From: a virus
Direction: 5' to 3' (one strand)
IMG/VR virus record: IMGVR_UViG_3300008262_000003
Coordinates: 101,530-165,529 of that record
DNA length: 64,000 nt
Shown here piece after piece: positions 52,076 through 61,133 of this stretch (within the stretch, counting starts at the first letter, position 1; each line of letters begins with the position of its first letter). The notes under the pieces are model-generated. The model searched no databases. It worked only from the letters and a program-made list of their open reading frames with translations, and was not told where the DNA came from. The position numbers and the translations under genes are program-made.

Positions 52076-53739
52076 TTCTCTCTCCTCAAATCAGATGAAT
52101 AATGTTCAAATCTATCGTGTTCTGTTGGTGTCATTAATAAAAGACCCCCATTAATTTTACCTTTTTTGTGTTCTTGAAACATATAACTCATCCATGTTTG
52201 TTCATAAGGATGTACCCATTTTGTGTCCAAAAACATCTTTTTATTTCCCTCACGACTTACAACTTGTGGCCAATTACAATAATAAATTTCACCATCAACA
52301 TAGGGAACACCATTTAATGACCTTATGTTATTAAATACTGTTTTTGGTGAGTTAGGATCGGTTCCAATTTCAGGTAACTTAGGATATTTCGGCCAAAAGG
52401 TTTCTCTAACTTGTTGTGGAACATTATACCACGACCATTGTGTTCCGTTATCCCCATAAAATTCCGTATAATTAATTTTCAAAAAATCATAATTTTCTTT
52501 TTCAATAATAAACATGGATTTATTATATAAATCATCCACAAATCTATTAAAACCGTTTTTACATACTTCACCTTTTTTAGGGTAAAAAAACATATCATCC
52601 TCAAAAAACCAATAATAATCTAATTCCGTTTCGTCAAAGTGTTCTGCAATCCACTGTCTTCCACCACAAATACCCAAATTATCTTTTTTAATGTGTTCAA
52701 ATCCAAATTTTTCACAAAGTTCTTTATATCTTGGTGTTGTTGATAAATCACTTGAATTATCTAATAAAAACTTATTTGGTCTGTTAATAAAGTTAGAATC
52801 ATATTGATTCATTGAATTAATCAACGTTTCAAATTGTTTTGGACTATTAAATGATATAACATATAAACCGGTTTTATCCGTATCATGTTTATGTTTTTTT
52901 TTGAAATTACAAATTGTGTATGTTTTATTCTTAATATCTTCACAAAACTTGGAAATCAAACCATTATATTCTATAGGAAAATAGTCAAATTTATTAGGAT
53001 ATTTATACATTAAGATACTAAATAGGGATTCTTCGGTTCCCATATATCCACCATTTAATGTTGTCATTAAAAGTTCGTAATATTTCCCATTAATTTCCGA
53101 TATCGTATTTTTTGGACCACCAAACAACCCACCCCTTGCAACAAATTTTACTTCTTCACCCGCAAGTTCATTTATTTTATTAAACTCAAATCCGTGTATC
53201 TCATTATTGGCATCATAAGGAAAAGCAACAAAAGTGAATTTGTTAATTATTTCACTTAAAGTGTTTTGTATTTTATCATGAGTAAAATACCCCCAATGAA
53301 CCGTGTTTGTAATTCCCGCATCAATCCAAAATAATTGGTCAGAATCAAACTTATCCATTATGGTAGCATCATTCAATAAAAACATTTTTGACATAACCAA
53401 AGGATTATAATATTCTAAGGACGCTTGGGTTGAGTCTTTTAACCAACCCGATAAATTATACCACTCAGGATTATTCCTAATTTTTTGAATTAAGTCAAAA
53501 TAGTCATTATTTTTGAACCACTCTAAATCACGTCTAATAAATTGAGTATTATTAACATTCCTAACTTTAAAAACAACCTTTTCTAATTCTTCATCACCAA
53601 AAATAATCATATTATTTTCAACCCGTAAAAGGTCTTGAAATTTATTAAGGTAATGCCCTTCATATGATCTTGACCAACCGTCGGTAAGATCCGATCTTTT
53701 TATATCCCATAAACCAGTAACAAAGGTTAATTTTTTCAT
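52072..53739 (-). CDS. Two-domain glycosyltransferase: HtrL/WlaTC-like plus GT-A
   Basis: 555 aa. The N-terminal half is HtrL/YibB-WlaTC-like: SRSYEGHYLNKF, FWIDAGITN (137-145) and GGLFGG, shared with the next upstream gene. The C-terminal half is a GT-A fold: KTGLYVISFNSPKQFETLIN, CGGRQWIAEHF, YYWFFEDDMFFYP with an EDD metal-nucleotide motif near 383, and later a W-rich acceptor region. It would transfer sugars in the cytoplasm. It overlaps the upstream gene by 4 nt and the HNH gene by 4 nt at its stop. Fusion of two transferases in one chain suggests successive addition of sugars (inference). Confidence 0.8.
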   Translation of the reverse strand: MKKLTFVTGLWDIKRSDLTDGWSRSYEGHYLNKFQDLLRVENNMIIFGDEELEKVVFKVRNVNNTQFIRRDLEWFKNNDYFDLIQKIRNNPEWYNLSGWLKDSTQASLEYYNPLVMSKMFLLNDATIMDKFDSDQLFWIDAGITNTVHWGYFTHDKIQNTLSEIINKFTFVAFPYDANNEIHGFEFNKINELAGEEVKFVARGGLFGGPKNTISEINGKYYELLMTTLNGGYMGTEESLFSILMYKYPNKFDYFPIEYNGLISKFCEDIKNKTYTICNFKKKHKHDTDKTGLYVISFNSPKQFETLINSMNQYDSNFINRPNKFLLDNSSDLSTTPRYKELCEKFGFEHIKKDNLGICGGRQWIAEHFDETELDYYWFFEDDMFFYPKKGEVCKNGFNRFVDDLYNKSMFIIEKENYDFLKINYTEFYGDNGTQWSWYNVPQQVRETFWPKYPKLPEIGTDPNSPKTVFNNIRSLNGVPYVDGEIYYCNWPQVVSREGNKKMFLDTKWVHPYEQTWMSYMFQEHKKGKINGGLLLMTPTEHDRFEHYSSDLRREN

Positions 53740-54623
53740 AAATTAAATTCTTCTAATATTTTATAAAATGACTTATTTTTACTTACGTGGTCTAAAATAT
53801 CCAACCCCGGAACTCTTTCATTTTCATGCCACCATGTGTCAAAATATTTTACATTAAATAGGTTTTCATTATTTCTCCATATTAATGTTATAATATCTTC
53901 TTCATGATATAATCTTTTATCATGTTCAGTAACCATAATAAGATTTTCATCAAAAAGATCTATAAAATCTTTAACTTTTTCTTTTTTACCACCGAATAAT
54001 CCACCAATAATGTGGTAGGATCTATTATAATTTACAAAATGAACCGGATTAACAGTTCCCGACCAATAATTTCTATCATTTTCTTTACCTATCAAAAATA
54101 TTTTATCATCAGTAAAATTTAATAAATTATTAAGTAATTTGTTATTAAAAATTGTACTCTCAAAATATTTTCTAAATATATCTCTAAACCCTTCGGACAC
54201 TAAATATTTGTCAGGTATTAATCCACAATGTGACAAACCCGCATCTATCCAATAAACATATTCATAGTTTTCATCAATATTCATTTTTAACCATTCAAAC
54301 TTTGCATATTGTATATCAACACACCTGTCAGATGTTTTTACCGACTCAAAATCTTTATATTTTCGAATAATCTCTGTTTTCTCAGTGTTACTTAAATCAA
54401 AAACTTCTATTTTAATTTTTTGGGGATCAACCTGTTCTTCAACATAAAAAAATTGTTTAAGATCATTAATTTCACGGTCCGAAGTATAACATATGAAATC
54501 CGCATCACTCATCTTTAGTAGTGATAATAAACTATATCTATAATGACCTCTACGACTCTGTCTCCCTCCAAATTCAGTACCATATAAGTCACTATATATT
54601 GCTGTTATAAATTTTGTTTTCAT
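53736..54623 (-). CDS. HtrL/WlaTC-family glycosyltransferase
   Basis: 295 aa. FITAIYSDLYGTEFGGRQSR, RGHYRYSLLSLL, YVYWIDAGLSHCG (124-136) and IIGGLFGGKK are the landmarks of the family. Similar to the N-terminal half of the gene downstream, so one probably arose by duplication. Acceptor and sugar donor cannot be told. Reading frame overlaps both neighbours by 4 nt. Confidence 0.8.
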   Translation of the reverse strand: MKTKFITAIYSDLYGTEFGGRQSRRGHYRYSLLSLLKMSDADFICYTSDREINDLKQFFYVEEQVDPQKIKIEVFDLSNTEKTEIIRKYKDFESVKTSDRCVDIQYAKFEWLKMNIDENYEYVYWIDAGLSHCGLIPDKYLVSEGFRDIFRKYFESTIFNNKLLNNLLNFTDDKIFLIGKENDRNYWSGTVNPVHFVNYNRSYHIIGGLFGGKKEKVKDFIDLFDENLIMVTEHDKRLYHEEDIITLIWRNNENLFNVKYFDTWWHENERVPGLDILDHVSKNKSFYKILEEFNL

Positions 54624-55342
54624 ACTCTAATACTTTTAGCATATCCCATATCATATAATTTTTGATCAATTTTATTGGTGGTATAAAGATTCCAATTATA
54701 TGTGATTATATAATGTGGGTTATAAGCACTTTGATTTATATCGGAAAAATCATTTATCTGAGTAACTATTGGTAGTGAGGATGAAACACATATAAAATTA
54801 GGATAAACCGATTTAACTAAGTAATAATCAATGGGTAATTGTTGGTGACTGTTATTTATGTATTTATCAGTATCCCAATTGATAATATATTCACAAACTT
54901 TTCTATTAAAAATAAATGCTGAGGTTCCAAAAACCTCCCTATGTTTTACTTCATCTTTTGGTGGTAAGTTGGTGATATCAATTAAGTTGTCTGTTAAATT
55001 ATTAACAGGTCTGTGTATTGATGGTGATAAATGAAAAAAATCAAAATTAATTTTGTTTAATTCTAATTCACATTTTTCTAAATGTTCTTTAGCGTAAGGC
55101 ATAAAAAAAATATCATCTTCTAAAATCATGAAATATTCATCATCAGTTTCCATACAAATTTTTGCAATTTCTTGATATGATTTAGCACAACCAATATACG
55201 ACGCAGTATCCACTGCACTAAATCTTTCAAAATTCCAACCCATCCATTCCATTTCTTTTTCAAAATGTTCCAATCGGTCGGTCCTTCTATCTAAATTAAT
55301 AACGAATTTTTTGATTTTATTAAAATCAATTTTTGTTTTCAT
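54620..55342 (-). CDS. GT25-family glycosyltransferase
   Basis: 240 aa. Family marks: KFVINLDRRTDRLEHFEKEM (12-31), FSAVDTASYIGCAKSYQEIA (41-60) and YFMILEDDIFFMP (70-82) with the metal-binding EDD. GT25 enzymes include LPS galactosyltransferases and collagen-type galactosyltransferases. Located inside a four-gene sugar-transfer operon beside the tail fibre genes. Confidence 0.85.
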   Translation of the reverse strand: MKTKIDFNKIKKFVINLDRRTDRLEHFEKEMEWMGWNFERFSAVDTASYIGCAKSYQEIAKICMETDDEYFMILEDDIFFMPYAKEHLEKCELELNKINFDFFHLSPSIHRPVNNLTDNLIDITNLPPKDEVKHREVFGTSAFIFNRKVCEYIINWDTDKYINNSHQQLPIDYYLVKSVYPNFICVSSSLPIVTQINDFSDINQSAYNPHYIITYNWNLYTTNKIDQKLYDMGYAKSIRV

Positions 55343-55348
55343 ACCTTA

Positions 55349-56611
55349 TTATAAATTACCGGTTAATCTTTCACACCAACCTTTTGTGGTGCTATAAGGC
55401 CATACAACCCAATATTTTGGTTTATATGTGGTTTCAAAAGATCTCCATATTTTACAATAACCGTCGGGATCTATAAAAAAACCATCAATCTCATTCTTAT
55501 CAGCATCTTTTCTATAAATCGTATTATCGTTTTCATCGTGAAATGCAACTGCCCAAAATTCATAATCCTTTTCAGGAACACTTGAATATCCAACATCAAT
55601 ACAATGTCTAAAAATTTGGGCAAAACTATTTTTCCATTCCTCTTCGTTTTGAAAATTATAAGGGTTGGGTGGATACTGTTTATCTAAGGTATATTGTTGG
55701 ACTGCACGTCTTTCAAATAAAAGTCCCGAGTATTTTTCATAATCTTTCAAGGTTCTAACCGTTCCAAACCCATACTTCCCAAAATCAATATTTTGTTCTT
55801 CATTATCCATTCCAAACAAAACTCTGTTTTTTCTATGTGAATGTGTATTTTTACTACCCCAATCCTTATCATCATCCCACTGTTTTGTTCTACCCTTTCT
55901 TGTGTATTCGTGCCAAACAACAACTTTGTGTGGGTGGAATAAGTCATACCCGTGTGTATATGCTCTCGCGGCGATTGATATTTCTTCCCCGTGAAAATAA
56001 TACTCGGGATCGTGTTGAACCTCTTCGGAAAACTCACCTAAAGTAAAACAAAAATGTGCCGAATAAAATCTTGCAGTTACAGGTTTTGTGAGATTTTGCC
56101 AATTAGGTATAGTCTCGGGTAAAAAGAAAACAGCACCCTCGGGAATAAACCTATCAAAAACCATTCTCCAAGGTTCTCTAACCCTACCATTAGGATCGTT
56201 TTCGGGGTCAAAAGATGAAACATATCCGGTAAGTAAAGGTTTTGGATACCCATCCTTTTGTAAATCTTTAATCATCCCAATTAAAGTGGTATCCCAACCT
56301 TTTTCAAACCTATGATGAGAATCTATCTGTAACGTATAACCCTCACCATTATAAAGTTGTTGTATTTGGTTTCTAGCCCAACAAGCTCCTTTTGACTCTG
56401 AATGTGGAATGTCCAAGATTCTAAATCGTTTATCATCTCTATATTGTTCCAAATTATCAAATTGATCGTCGGGATGATATTGTCTTGCAATACCAAACAC
56501 AAGATTTTTTGGATTGTCCGAATTTTCAATAGCTGATATCACAGTAGGTTCAAGTTGTGGATCTCTGTAAGACGCAATCTGTATGAAAATTTTATTATTC
56601 CTTTTCTTCAC
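55349..56611 (-). CDS. GlcNAc-transferase-like glycosyltransferase (Skp1/GlcNAc family)
   Basis: 420 aa, starting at GTG. IFIQIASYRDPQLEPTVISA (8-27), FGIARQYHPDD, ESKGACWARNQIQQLYNGEG (72-91) and LQIDSHHRF (95-103) are the features of the GlcNAc transferase family related to the Skp1 GlcNAc transferase; D97-S-H99 takes the place of DxD. It attaches N-acetylglucosamine to hydroxyls, in known cases to proteins. In this operon it may act on tail-fibre Ser/Thr (inference). It has no visible promoter-like element. Confidence 0.8.
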   Translation of the reverse strand: MKKRNNKIFIQIASYRDPQLEPTVISAIENSDNPKNLVFGIARQYHPDDQFDNLEQYRDDKRFRILDIPHSESKGACWARNQIQQLYNGEGYTLQIDSHHRFEKGWDTTLIGMIKDLQKDGYPKPLLTGYVSSFDPENDPNGRVREPWRMVFDRFIPEGAVFFLPETIPNWQNLTKPVTARFYSAHFCFTLGEFSEEVQHDPEYYFHGEEISIAARAYTHGYDLFHPHKVVVWHEYTRKGRTKQWDDDKDWGSKNTHSHRKNRVLFGMDNEEQNIDFGKYGFGTVRTLKDYEKYSGLLFERRAVQQYTLDKQYPPNPYNFQNEEEWKNSFAQIFRHCIDVGYSSVPEKDYEFWAVAFHDENDNTIYRKDADKNEIDGFFIDPDGYCKIWRSFETTYKPKYWVVWPYSTTKGWCERLTGNL

Positions 56612-56664
56612 TTTACTATTTTATGTAAAAAATAATAAAATAAGAAGAATAATAAAATAGAAAC

Positions 56665-57807
56665 TTAATAATTTATCTCAAAAAATAAATTTTCAATCGT
56701 GACGATACTACTAGCAGAAAATGACCAATTTAATGTTATATCATTTGTGCTAATATCGGGAACAGTTTTGCTTCTAATTGCCGTTGTTGAGTTTTGATTA
56801 ACTGCCGTTCTTATTACAGGCCATGATACTAACGTTGTATTGTCCTTAACTTTTATTTGGGTTGGGTATTGAAAAGTTGTGGATCCCGACTGAGGTCCCC
56901 ATGTTAAGAATCCTGTTGGGTCAATATTGAAAGTATTACCGGTCGACAAACAAACTGAAATTGTTGTTGATGATGTTGCTGCGGTAAATAAAGTATATGT
57001 TTCAATAGTTGAACCAAGTTGTAATGTATTAGCGGGAATTGTTACCGTAACTACTGTTTGTGCATTAGGATTAACAGTTATACTACCTCTATTAGTGTAA
57101 AACGGTCTAACATTAGCACTAATTGATGTTGCTGTAATGGTAACCGCTGATATGGAATTACCTGTTATACCGTTAGTAACTTGTAATGAAGTTAGTGTTG
57201 TATCACCTGTTACTGTTAGTCCTGAATATGAAAAATTACCATTAACCACTAAATCACCCGCAACTGTTGAATTTGAATTTATAGTTACGGGACTTGAAAA
57301 TGTCGTTGATCCTGTAACATTTAATCCATTCTGTAGATTAGTAACGTTTGTATTTGTTAATTGTCCGGTAAGGTTTGTATTACCGGTAACCACTAAATCA
57401 CCATTAATTGTTGTATTTCTCAAGGTGGTTGAACCAACAATATTAGTGTTACCCGATATGTTAGTATTTCCGGTAACTATCAAATTATTGTTAATTGTTG
57501 TTAAACCGGATGTACTTAATGAATTTTGTATGTTAGTATTACCAGTAATTACTACATTATTATTAAATATACTATTACCACTTACTACTAAATTAGAATT
57601 AATATTAATTGAATTACCTGTAGAATACAAATTACCTGTATATACATCCCATCCAATTGATACTATCTCTTGAGAAGCTCCTGATAATGTTATTTTTTTT
57701 GTTACAGGGTTATTAGGACTTGTTGAAACATCCACAATTGGAAAAACATCATTACCTTCCGGTCTGTTTCCCTGTAAAGGTAATTCTGAAATTTTAATAT
57801 TTGCCAT
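56665..57807 (-). CDS. Tail fibre-like protein with TGNT repeats
   Basis: 380 aa. N-terminus MANIKISELPLQGNRPEGND resembles the attachment end of phage fibres. Residues about 65-220 hold many imperfect repeats built on VTGNTNI or NLxVxGNT, predicted as a triple-stranded beta shaft; the last 150 residues form a separate beta-rich tip. Thr and Ser are very frequent, so it is a possible substrate for the nearby glycosyltransferases. It follows the LamG-like gene by one base. On the other strand a 178-aa frame (57137-57673) is an artefact of the repeats. Confidence 0.8.
   Translation of the reverse strand: MANIKISELPLQGNRPEGNDVFPIVDVSTSPNNPVTKKITLSGASQEIVSIGWDVYTGNLYSTGNSININSNLVVSGNSIFNNNVVITGNTNIQNSLSTSGLTTINNNLIVTGNTNISGNTNIVGSTTLRNTTINGDLVVTGNTNLTGQLTNTNVTNLQNGLNVTGSTTFSSPVTINSNSTVAGDLVVNGNFSYSGLTVTGDTTLTSLQVTNGITGNSISAVTITATSISANVRPFYTNRGSITVNPNAQTVVTVTIPANTLQLGSTIETYTLFTAATSSTTISVCLSTGNTFNIDPTGFLTWGPQSGSTTFQYPTQIKVKDNTTLVSWPVIRTAVNQNSTTAIRSKTVPDISTNDITLNWSFSASSIVTIENLFFEINY
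57090..57640 (-). repeat. Imperfect coding repeats in fibre shaft
   Basis: Degenerate repeats of GTNACNGGTAATACNAA-type units, coding V-T-G-N-T-N, spaced irregularly by roughly 30-70 bp. They may allow length variation of the shaft by slippage or recombination. Confidence 0.65.
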
Positions 57808-57808
57808 T

Positions 57809-59788
57809 TTATACTAATTTTACATAGAATGTATCACCACTCTCACTTGTTATCGGGTCGGAAGCTTCGGTTGTTAATAACACATATTCGGGTGTATAGT
57901 TACAACTTGAACAAAACAAATCAAGTAATGAAAATTTATTTTTTAATATTCTGAAATTATGTTGTATCTCGGGAACCGATAATGGTTGAATATAAAACCT
58001 AAATTGCGATATTGAACCGTCAAATGTTCCTGCGAAATTTTTCTCAATTATTATATTATTTGTTAAAGCACTTAAACTTGTTCCACTTAATACACTATCG
58101 GGGAAAAGTTGAGGATCTTGCTGATATGTCCAAGTACCACCACTTGTTAAAGCACTAAACGTAAGATTTTCTCTTAGACCTTGTGTTCCACCACCCCAAG
58201 ATAAATTAAACGGAACACCAACTTGTCTTTCACGTTTTGTATTTAAGGGTCTTGGAATAACTTCTTCAAAATTATTTAAGACAAAAAACGGTTTTCCATT
58301 AACAGAAATTTTTAACTTACCGATTCTATCTGATTTTTGGTCTAAAAATTCTCTATTAATGTCAATAATCTCTTCCATTGCCGGAGAAAGATTATCATGG
58401 GTGATTGGTGGTCTAACCAACGATATTGAATTGTTTGCCGCAGTTGCAGTAAATGCCGAATAACTAATATCACCCAAACCTCCTCTCCACAATAAATCAC
58501 ATTTATCGTAGTAAGTATTTCTTTCAAATGTCGCATCAATTAAAACCCAATGTGGGTATTCAATAAATGTGGTTCCCGTACAAGAATCATAAATACCGTT
58601 AGTTGAACAATAAGTTGAAACCGAATATCCACTAGAGTATGTTAATCCTGTATTGAAACAAGAACCTGTCGTAATACAAGATCCTGTGAAATATAAAACT
58701 CTAACACAAATATTAGGATTCAATGGATTTCCACTAAACATAATCGCTAATGAATTTGACATAGAGTCGTCTAGTGGATCCTTTATTGGGTTTTGAACGG
58801 TTTGTTCAGAAATTTTAGGACGAGAAAAATAATTTATAATATGTTCTGTGGTAGTTCCTGTTTTTGGATAAACTGTAACACATGTGGAATTAGTGATAGC
58901 ACTATTATAACAAGCACTTGTACCTAAATCAGTAAGTCCCAACGTAACGGGTGTATAACCACTAGCAGCACCCGATAGTGTATAATCCGCAGGGTGATAA
59001 AACTTATCCTCGGCTCTTGTTCCCATATAAAAGAAAATATTCTTGTTATTTGGGTATATTGTATTTAGGTTGGTTTCACCAGGTCCCGGTTCATATTCGG
59101 GAACAACTCTAGGTTTTAACACCATCTCTACCGTCCATCCTTTATGATACCTTTCGGGAATCACATCATAATCATATCCAAATAATTTATAAAATCCTTG
59201 GTAAAAAGAACCATACAAATCATTATAGTAACCTTCATTAAATCCGTTTTGAGAAACAATACCATAATCAGTTGTTGCGGTAATACCACTAAAATATGAT
59301 GATAGTGTTGGTACCATAGATCTTACTTGGAACATCTTAAATCTTCTATCGTATGAATACCTATCAAATTTTTGAGCGTTTGATAACAACCCCTTGGTAT
59401 ATGATATAGAAACCCCTGTAAGTCCCGACATTAATCCATTATCAGTTCCGGTTAGTCCAATATCAAATAAAGTTTGACTTGAGTAACAACCACCACTTAA
59501 TGAACTTGCGGGAATATTATCGGGATTATAATAACTTTTTGAAATTAAAATATTATTTGTATTGTAAGAATAATAATCTAAAGTTAATTGTTGATTACAA
59601 TCTTCGGAATCTAAATCTATGTTAATAGGTAACTTATTTCCATCATTAACCCCAATAACATCATTAGAAAACACAACTTCTTCATTGAAATCTTTTTCAT
59701 CCGATGTTAATGATAGGTCAGAAATATCCACTGCAGGTCTTAAAAAAACCTTTGGAAATACGTATTGATTTATATTTTGATATGCCAT
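57809..59788 (-). CDS. Virion protein with LamG/concanavalin-A-like domain
   Basis: About 659 aa from the ATG at 59788; a TTG at 59845 would add an unlikely 19 residues. From about residue 220 it has GWTVEMVLKPRV, HWVLIDATFER, GKLKISVNGKPFFVLNNFEE and a final GTFDGSISQFRFYIQPLSVP, then EIQHNF, the layout of a LamG-type lectin domain. Several Cys residues (CITTGSCFN, FCSSCNY) occur. Likely a carbohydrate-binding part of the tail tip. A GTATTTAT element lies 5 nt before the ATG. Confidence 0.75.
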   Translation of the reverse strand: MAYQNINQYVFPKVFLRPAVDISDLSLTSDEKDFNEEVVFSNDVIGVNDGNKLPINIDLDSEDCNQQLTLDYYSYNTNNILISKSYYNPDNIPASSLSGGCYSSQTLFDIGLTGTDNGLMSGLTGVSISYTKGLLSNAQKFDRYSYDRRFKMFQVRSMVPTLSSYFSGITATTDYGIVSQNGFNEGYYNDLYGSFYQGFYKLFGYDYDVIPERYHKGWTVEMVLKPRVVPEYEPGPGETNLNTIYPNNKNIFFYMGTRAEDKFYHPADYTLSGAASGYTPVTLGLTDLGTSACYNSAITNSTCVTVYPKTGTTTEHIINYFSRPKISEQTVQNPIKDPLDDSMSNSLAIMFSGNPLNPNICVRVLYFTGSCITTGSCFNTGLTYSSGYSVSTYCSTNGIYDSCTGTTFIEYPHWVLIDATFERNTYYDKCDLLWRGGLGDISYSAFTATAANNSISLVRPPITHDNLSPAMEEIIDINREFLDQKSDRIGKLKISVNGKPFFVLNNFEEVIPRPLNTKRERQVGVPFNLSWGGGTQGLRENLTFSALTSGGTWTYQQDPQLFPDSVLSGTSLSALTNNIIIEKNFAGTFDGSISQFRFYIQPLSVPEIQHNFRILKNKFSLLDLFCSSCNYTPEYVLLTTEASDPITSESGDTFYVKLV

Positions 59789-59793
59789 TATAG

Positions 59794-59801
59794 ATAAATA
59801 C
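59794..59801 (-). promoter_or_regulatory. GTATTTAT element upstream of LamG-like gene
   Basis: Sense strand GGTATTTATCTATAATGG, 5 nt before the ATG at 59788; pairs back-to-back with the element on the other strand. Confidence 0.5.
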
Positions 59802-59813
59802 CTACTTGATGAG

Positions 59814-59820
59814 TATTTAT
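59814..59820 (+). promoter_or_regulatory. GTATTTAT element upstream of 281-aa gene
   Basis: GAGTATTTATAGTAAAAAAG, 15 nt before the ATG at 59836. With 59794-59801 it forms a 47-bp divergent control region. Confidence 0.5.
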
Positions 59821-59835
59821 AGTAAAAAAGTGTAA

Positions 59836-60681
59836 ATGAAATCAACCACTTTAAAATTTGAAAATAATAATCTCCTTGTCACTATTATGGAATCTAGTGA
59901 TGAGATTATCTTGCAGTATAATTTTACCGACACGTTAAACGAAACAAAAAGTAAAACTAAATCCGTAAAATTAAAAAAAGACTCCAAGGGGGATATTAAA
60001 AAACTCATTAAGAATTTGGGAACTAAAAAGTTTTCAAAAGATGATGTTGAGGATGAAGTTCTAAAAATTAAATCCAAGGGTGAGGTTAAAGAACTGATAG
60101 ATGATGATGGAAGTTTTGCATCATCAAGAATTCCAATTATAGATCCTAGATTGGCACCAAAGAAAACTATGGACCAAACTGTTGCAGCAACTCGTCAAAC
60201 GATGAATCCTATTTTGAGGGGTTATCGTGTGTATTATGGTGAATCGGTAGTTAGAGAAACAGATATGTCCGACGCTTTTGGATATGAGGAAACTAAAGAC
60301 ATGAATGGTAAAGAAACATTTAAATATTTCAAAGAGACATTAGGGTTGGATCCTATTGAGGCGGTTGAACGAACTAAACAACAAGGAAAAGATCCTTTTG
60401 GAAAAAAGACAAAAAACGCACCCAAGAAAATTAGAAAACAAAAAGGTTTTATTGATAGAATGACATTATCCGAAAAGGAATCTTTAGAAGAAATGGAAAA
60501 ACAACAAATGTTGGATATGTTAGAAAATTTATTAAAAAACAAGTCCGACGATCGTGATATCTATACAAATCATAAAAGTATTTCTAATAATATTAAAAGT
60601 CAGATTAAGAAAATTAAAAAACTTGCTGATGAAAATAATATAGACCTAAAAAAATTGATAGATTCTTTTTACGATGAATAA
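59836..60681 (+). CDS. Hypothetical Lys-rich protein, first gene of plus-strand operon
   Basis: 281 aa. Three parts can be seen: a Lys/Asp/Glu-rich N-terminal domain with beta strands (LVTIMESSDEIILQYNFT), a middle region (RIPIIDPRLAPKKTMDQTVA), and a helical, charged C-terminus (SEKESLEEMEKQQMLDMLEN). No enzyme motif. High charge suggests nucleic-acid or scaffold association, but this is a guess. It overlaps the next gene by 8 nt. Confidence 0.7.
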   Translation: MKSTTLKFENNNLLVTIMESSDEIILQYNFTDTLNETKSKTKSVKLKKDSKGDIKKLIKNLGTKKFSKDDVEDEVLKIKSKGEVKELIDDDGSFASSRIPIIDPRLAPKKTMDQTVAATRQTMNPILRGYRVYYGESVVRETDMSDAFGYEETKDMNGKETFKYFKETLGLDPIEAVERTKQQGKDPFGKKTKNAPKKIRKQKGFIDRMTLSEKESLEEMEKQQMLDMLENLLKNKSDDRDIYTNHKSISNNIKSQIKKIKKLADENNIDLKKLIDSFYDE

Positions 60682-61132
60682 GAAATTATATGGTAAGGAA
60701 TTTGAAGTTCCCGGTGAAGTAGTTGAATACTTGGATAAATGTTTTAATGCGGTAAAATCTAAGGATGAGTCTGTAGAAGGTTATAAGAGAAATCGTGACC
60801 TTGTGAAAAACAAAAAAGTATCATACTCGGTATTAAAAAGAATAAAGAATTTTTTTGATACCTATCAAGGGAATAAGAAGGACGCACCTTTTGTATTGAA
60901 TGGTGCAGATTATATGAAGAATTGGGTGGATAGTACATTAGAACATAGTAGGAGAAATATAAAATCCGCAGACCAACACAGAAAAGATGCAGGTATGGAA
61001 ACAGAATATGTTGATAAGTTTAGCTCACAACAATTCAAACCCCGAGATGTAAAGAAAGATATCACAAACATGGATATACAAGTAACAGAATCTCTTAAAA
61101 GAATAAACGAATTAATGAAAAAAATTCTTTAA
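60674..61132 (+). CDS. Hypothetical protein (152 aa), operon gene 2
   Basis: 152 aa, mostly helical and basic: ECV-free, starting MNKKLYGKEFEVPGEVVEYL. It has KVSYSVLKRIKNFFDTYQGN and the C-terminal VTESLKRINELMKKIL. No family recognised. It is translationally coupled with its neighbours (8-nt overlap upstream, 1-nt gap downstream). Confidence 0.7.
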   Translation: MNKKLYGKEFEVPGEVVEYLDKCFNAVKSKDESVEGYKRNRDLVKNKKVSYSVLKRIKNFFDTYQGNKKDAPFVLNGADYMKNWVDSTLEHSRRNIKSADQHRKDAGMETEYVDKFSSQQFKPRDVKKDITNMDIQVTESLKRINELMKKIL

Positions 61133-61133
61133 T

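Noticed and set aside
57137-57673. 178-aa plus-strand frame opposite the tail fibre gene
   Set aside because: It is the mirror of the TGNT coding repeats, has a Val/Pro/Leu composition unlike any other gene here, and lies wholly inside a well-supported gene on the other strand.
59789-59845. TTG-start extension of the LamG-like gene
   Set aside because: The extra 19 codons overlap both divergent TATTTAT elements and the start of the plus-strand gene; the ATG at 59788 is 5 nt from its element as in other genes.
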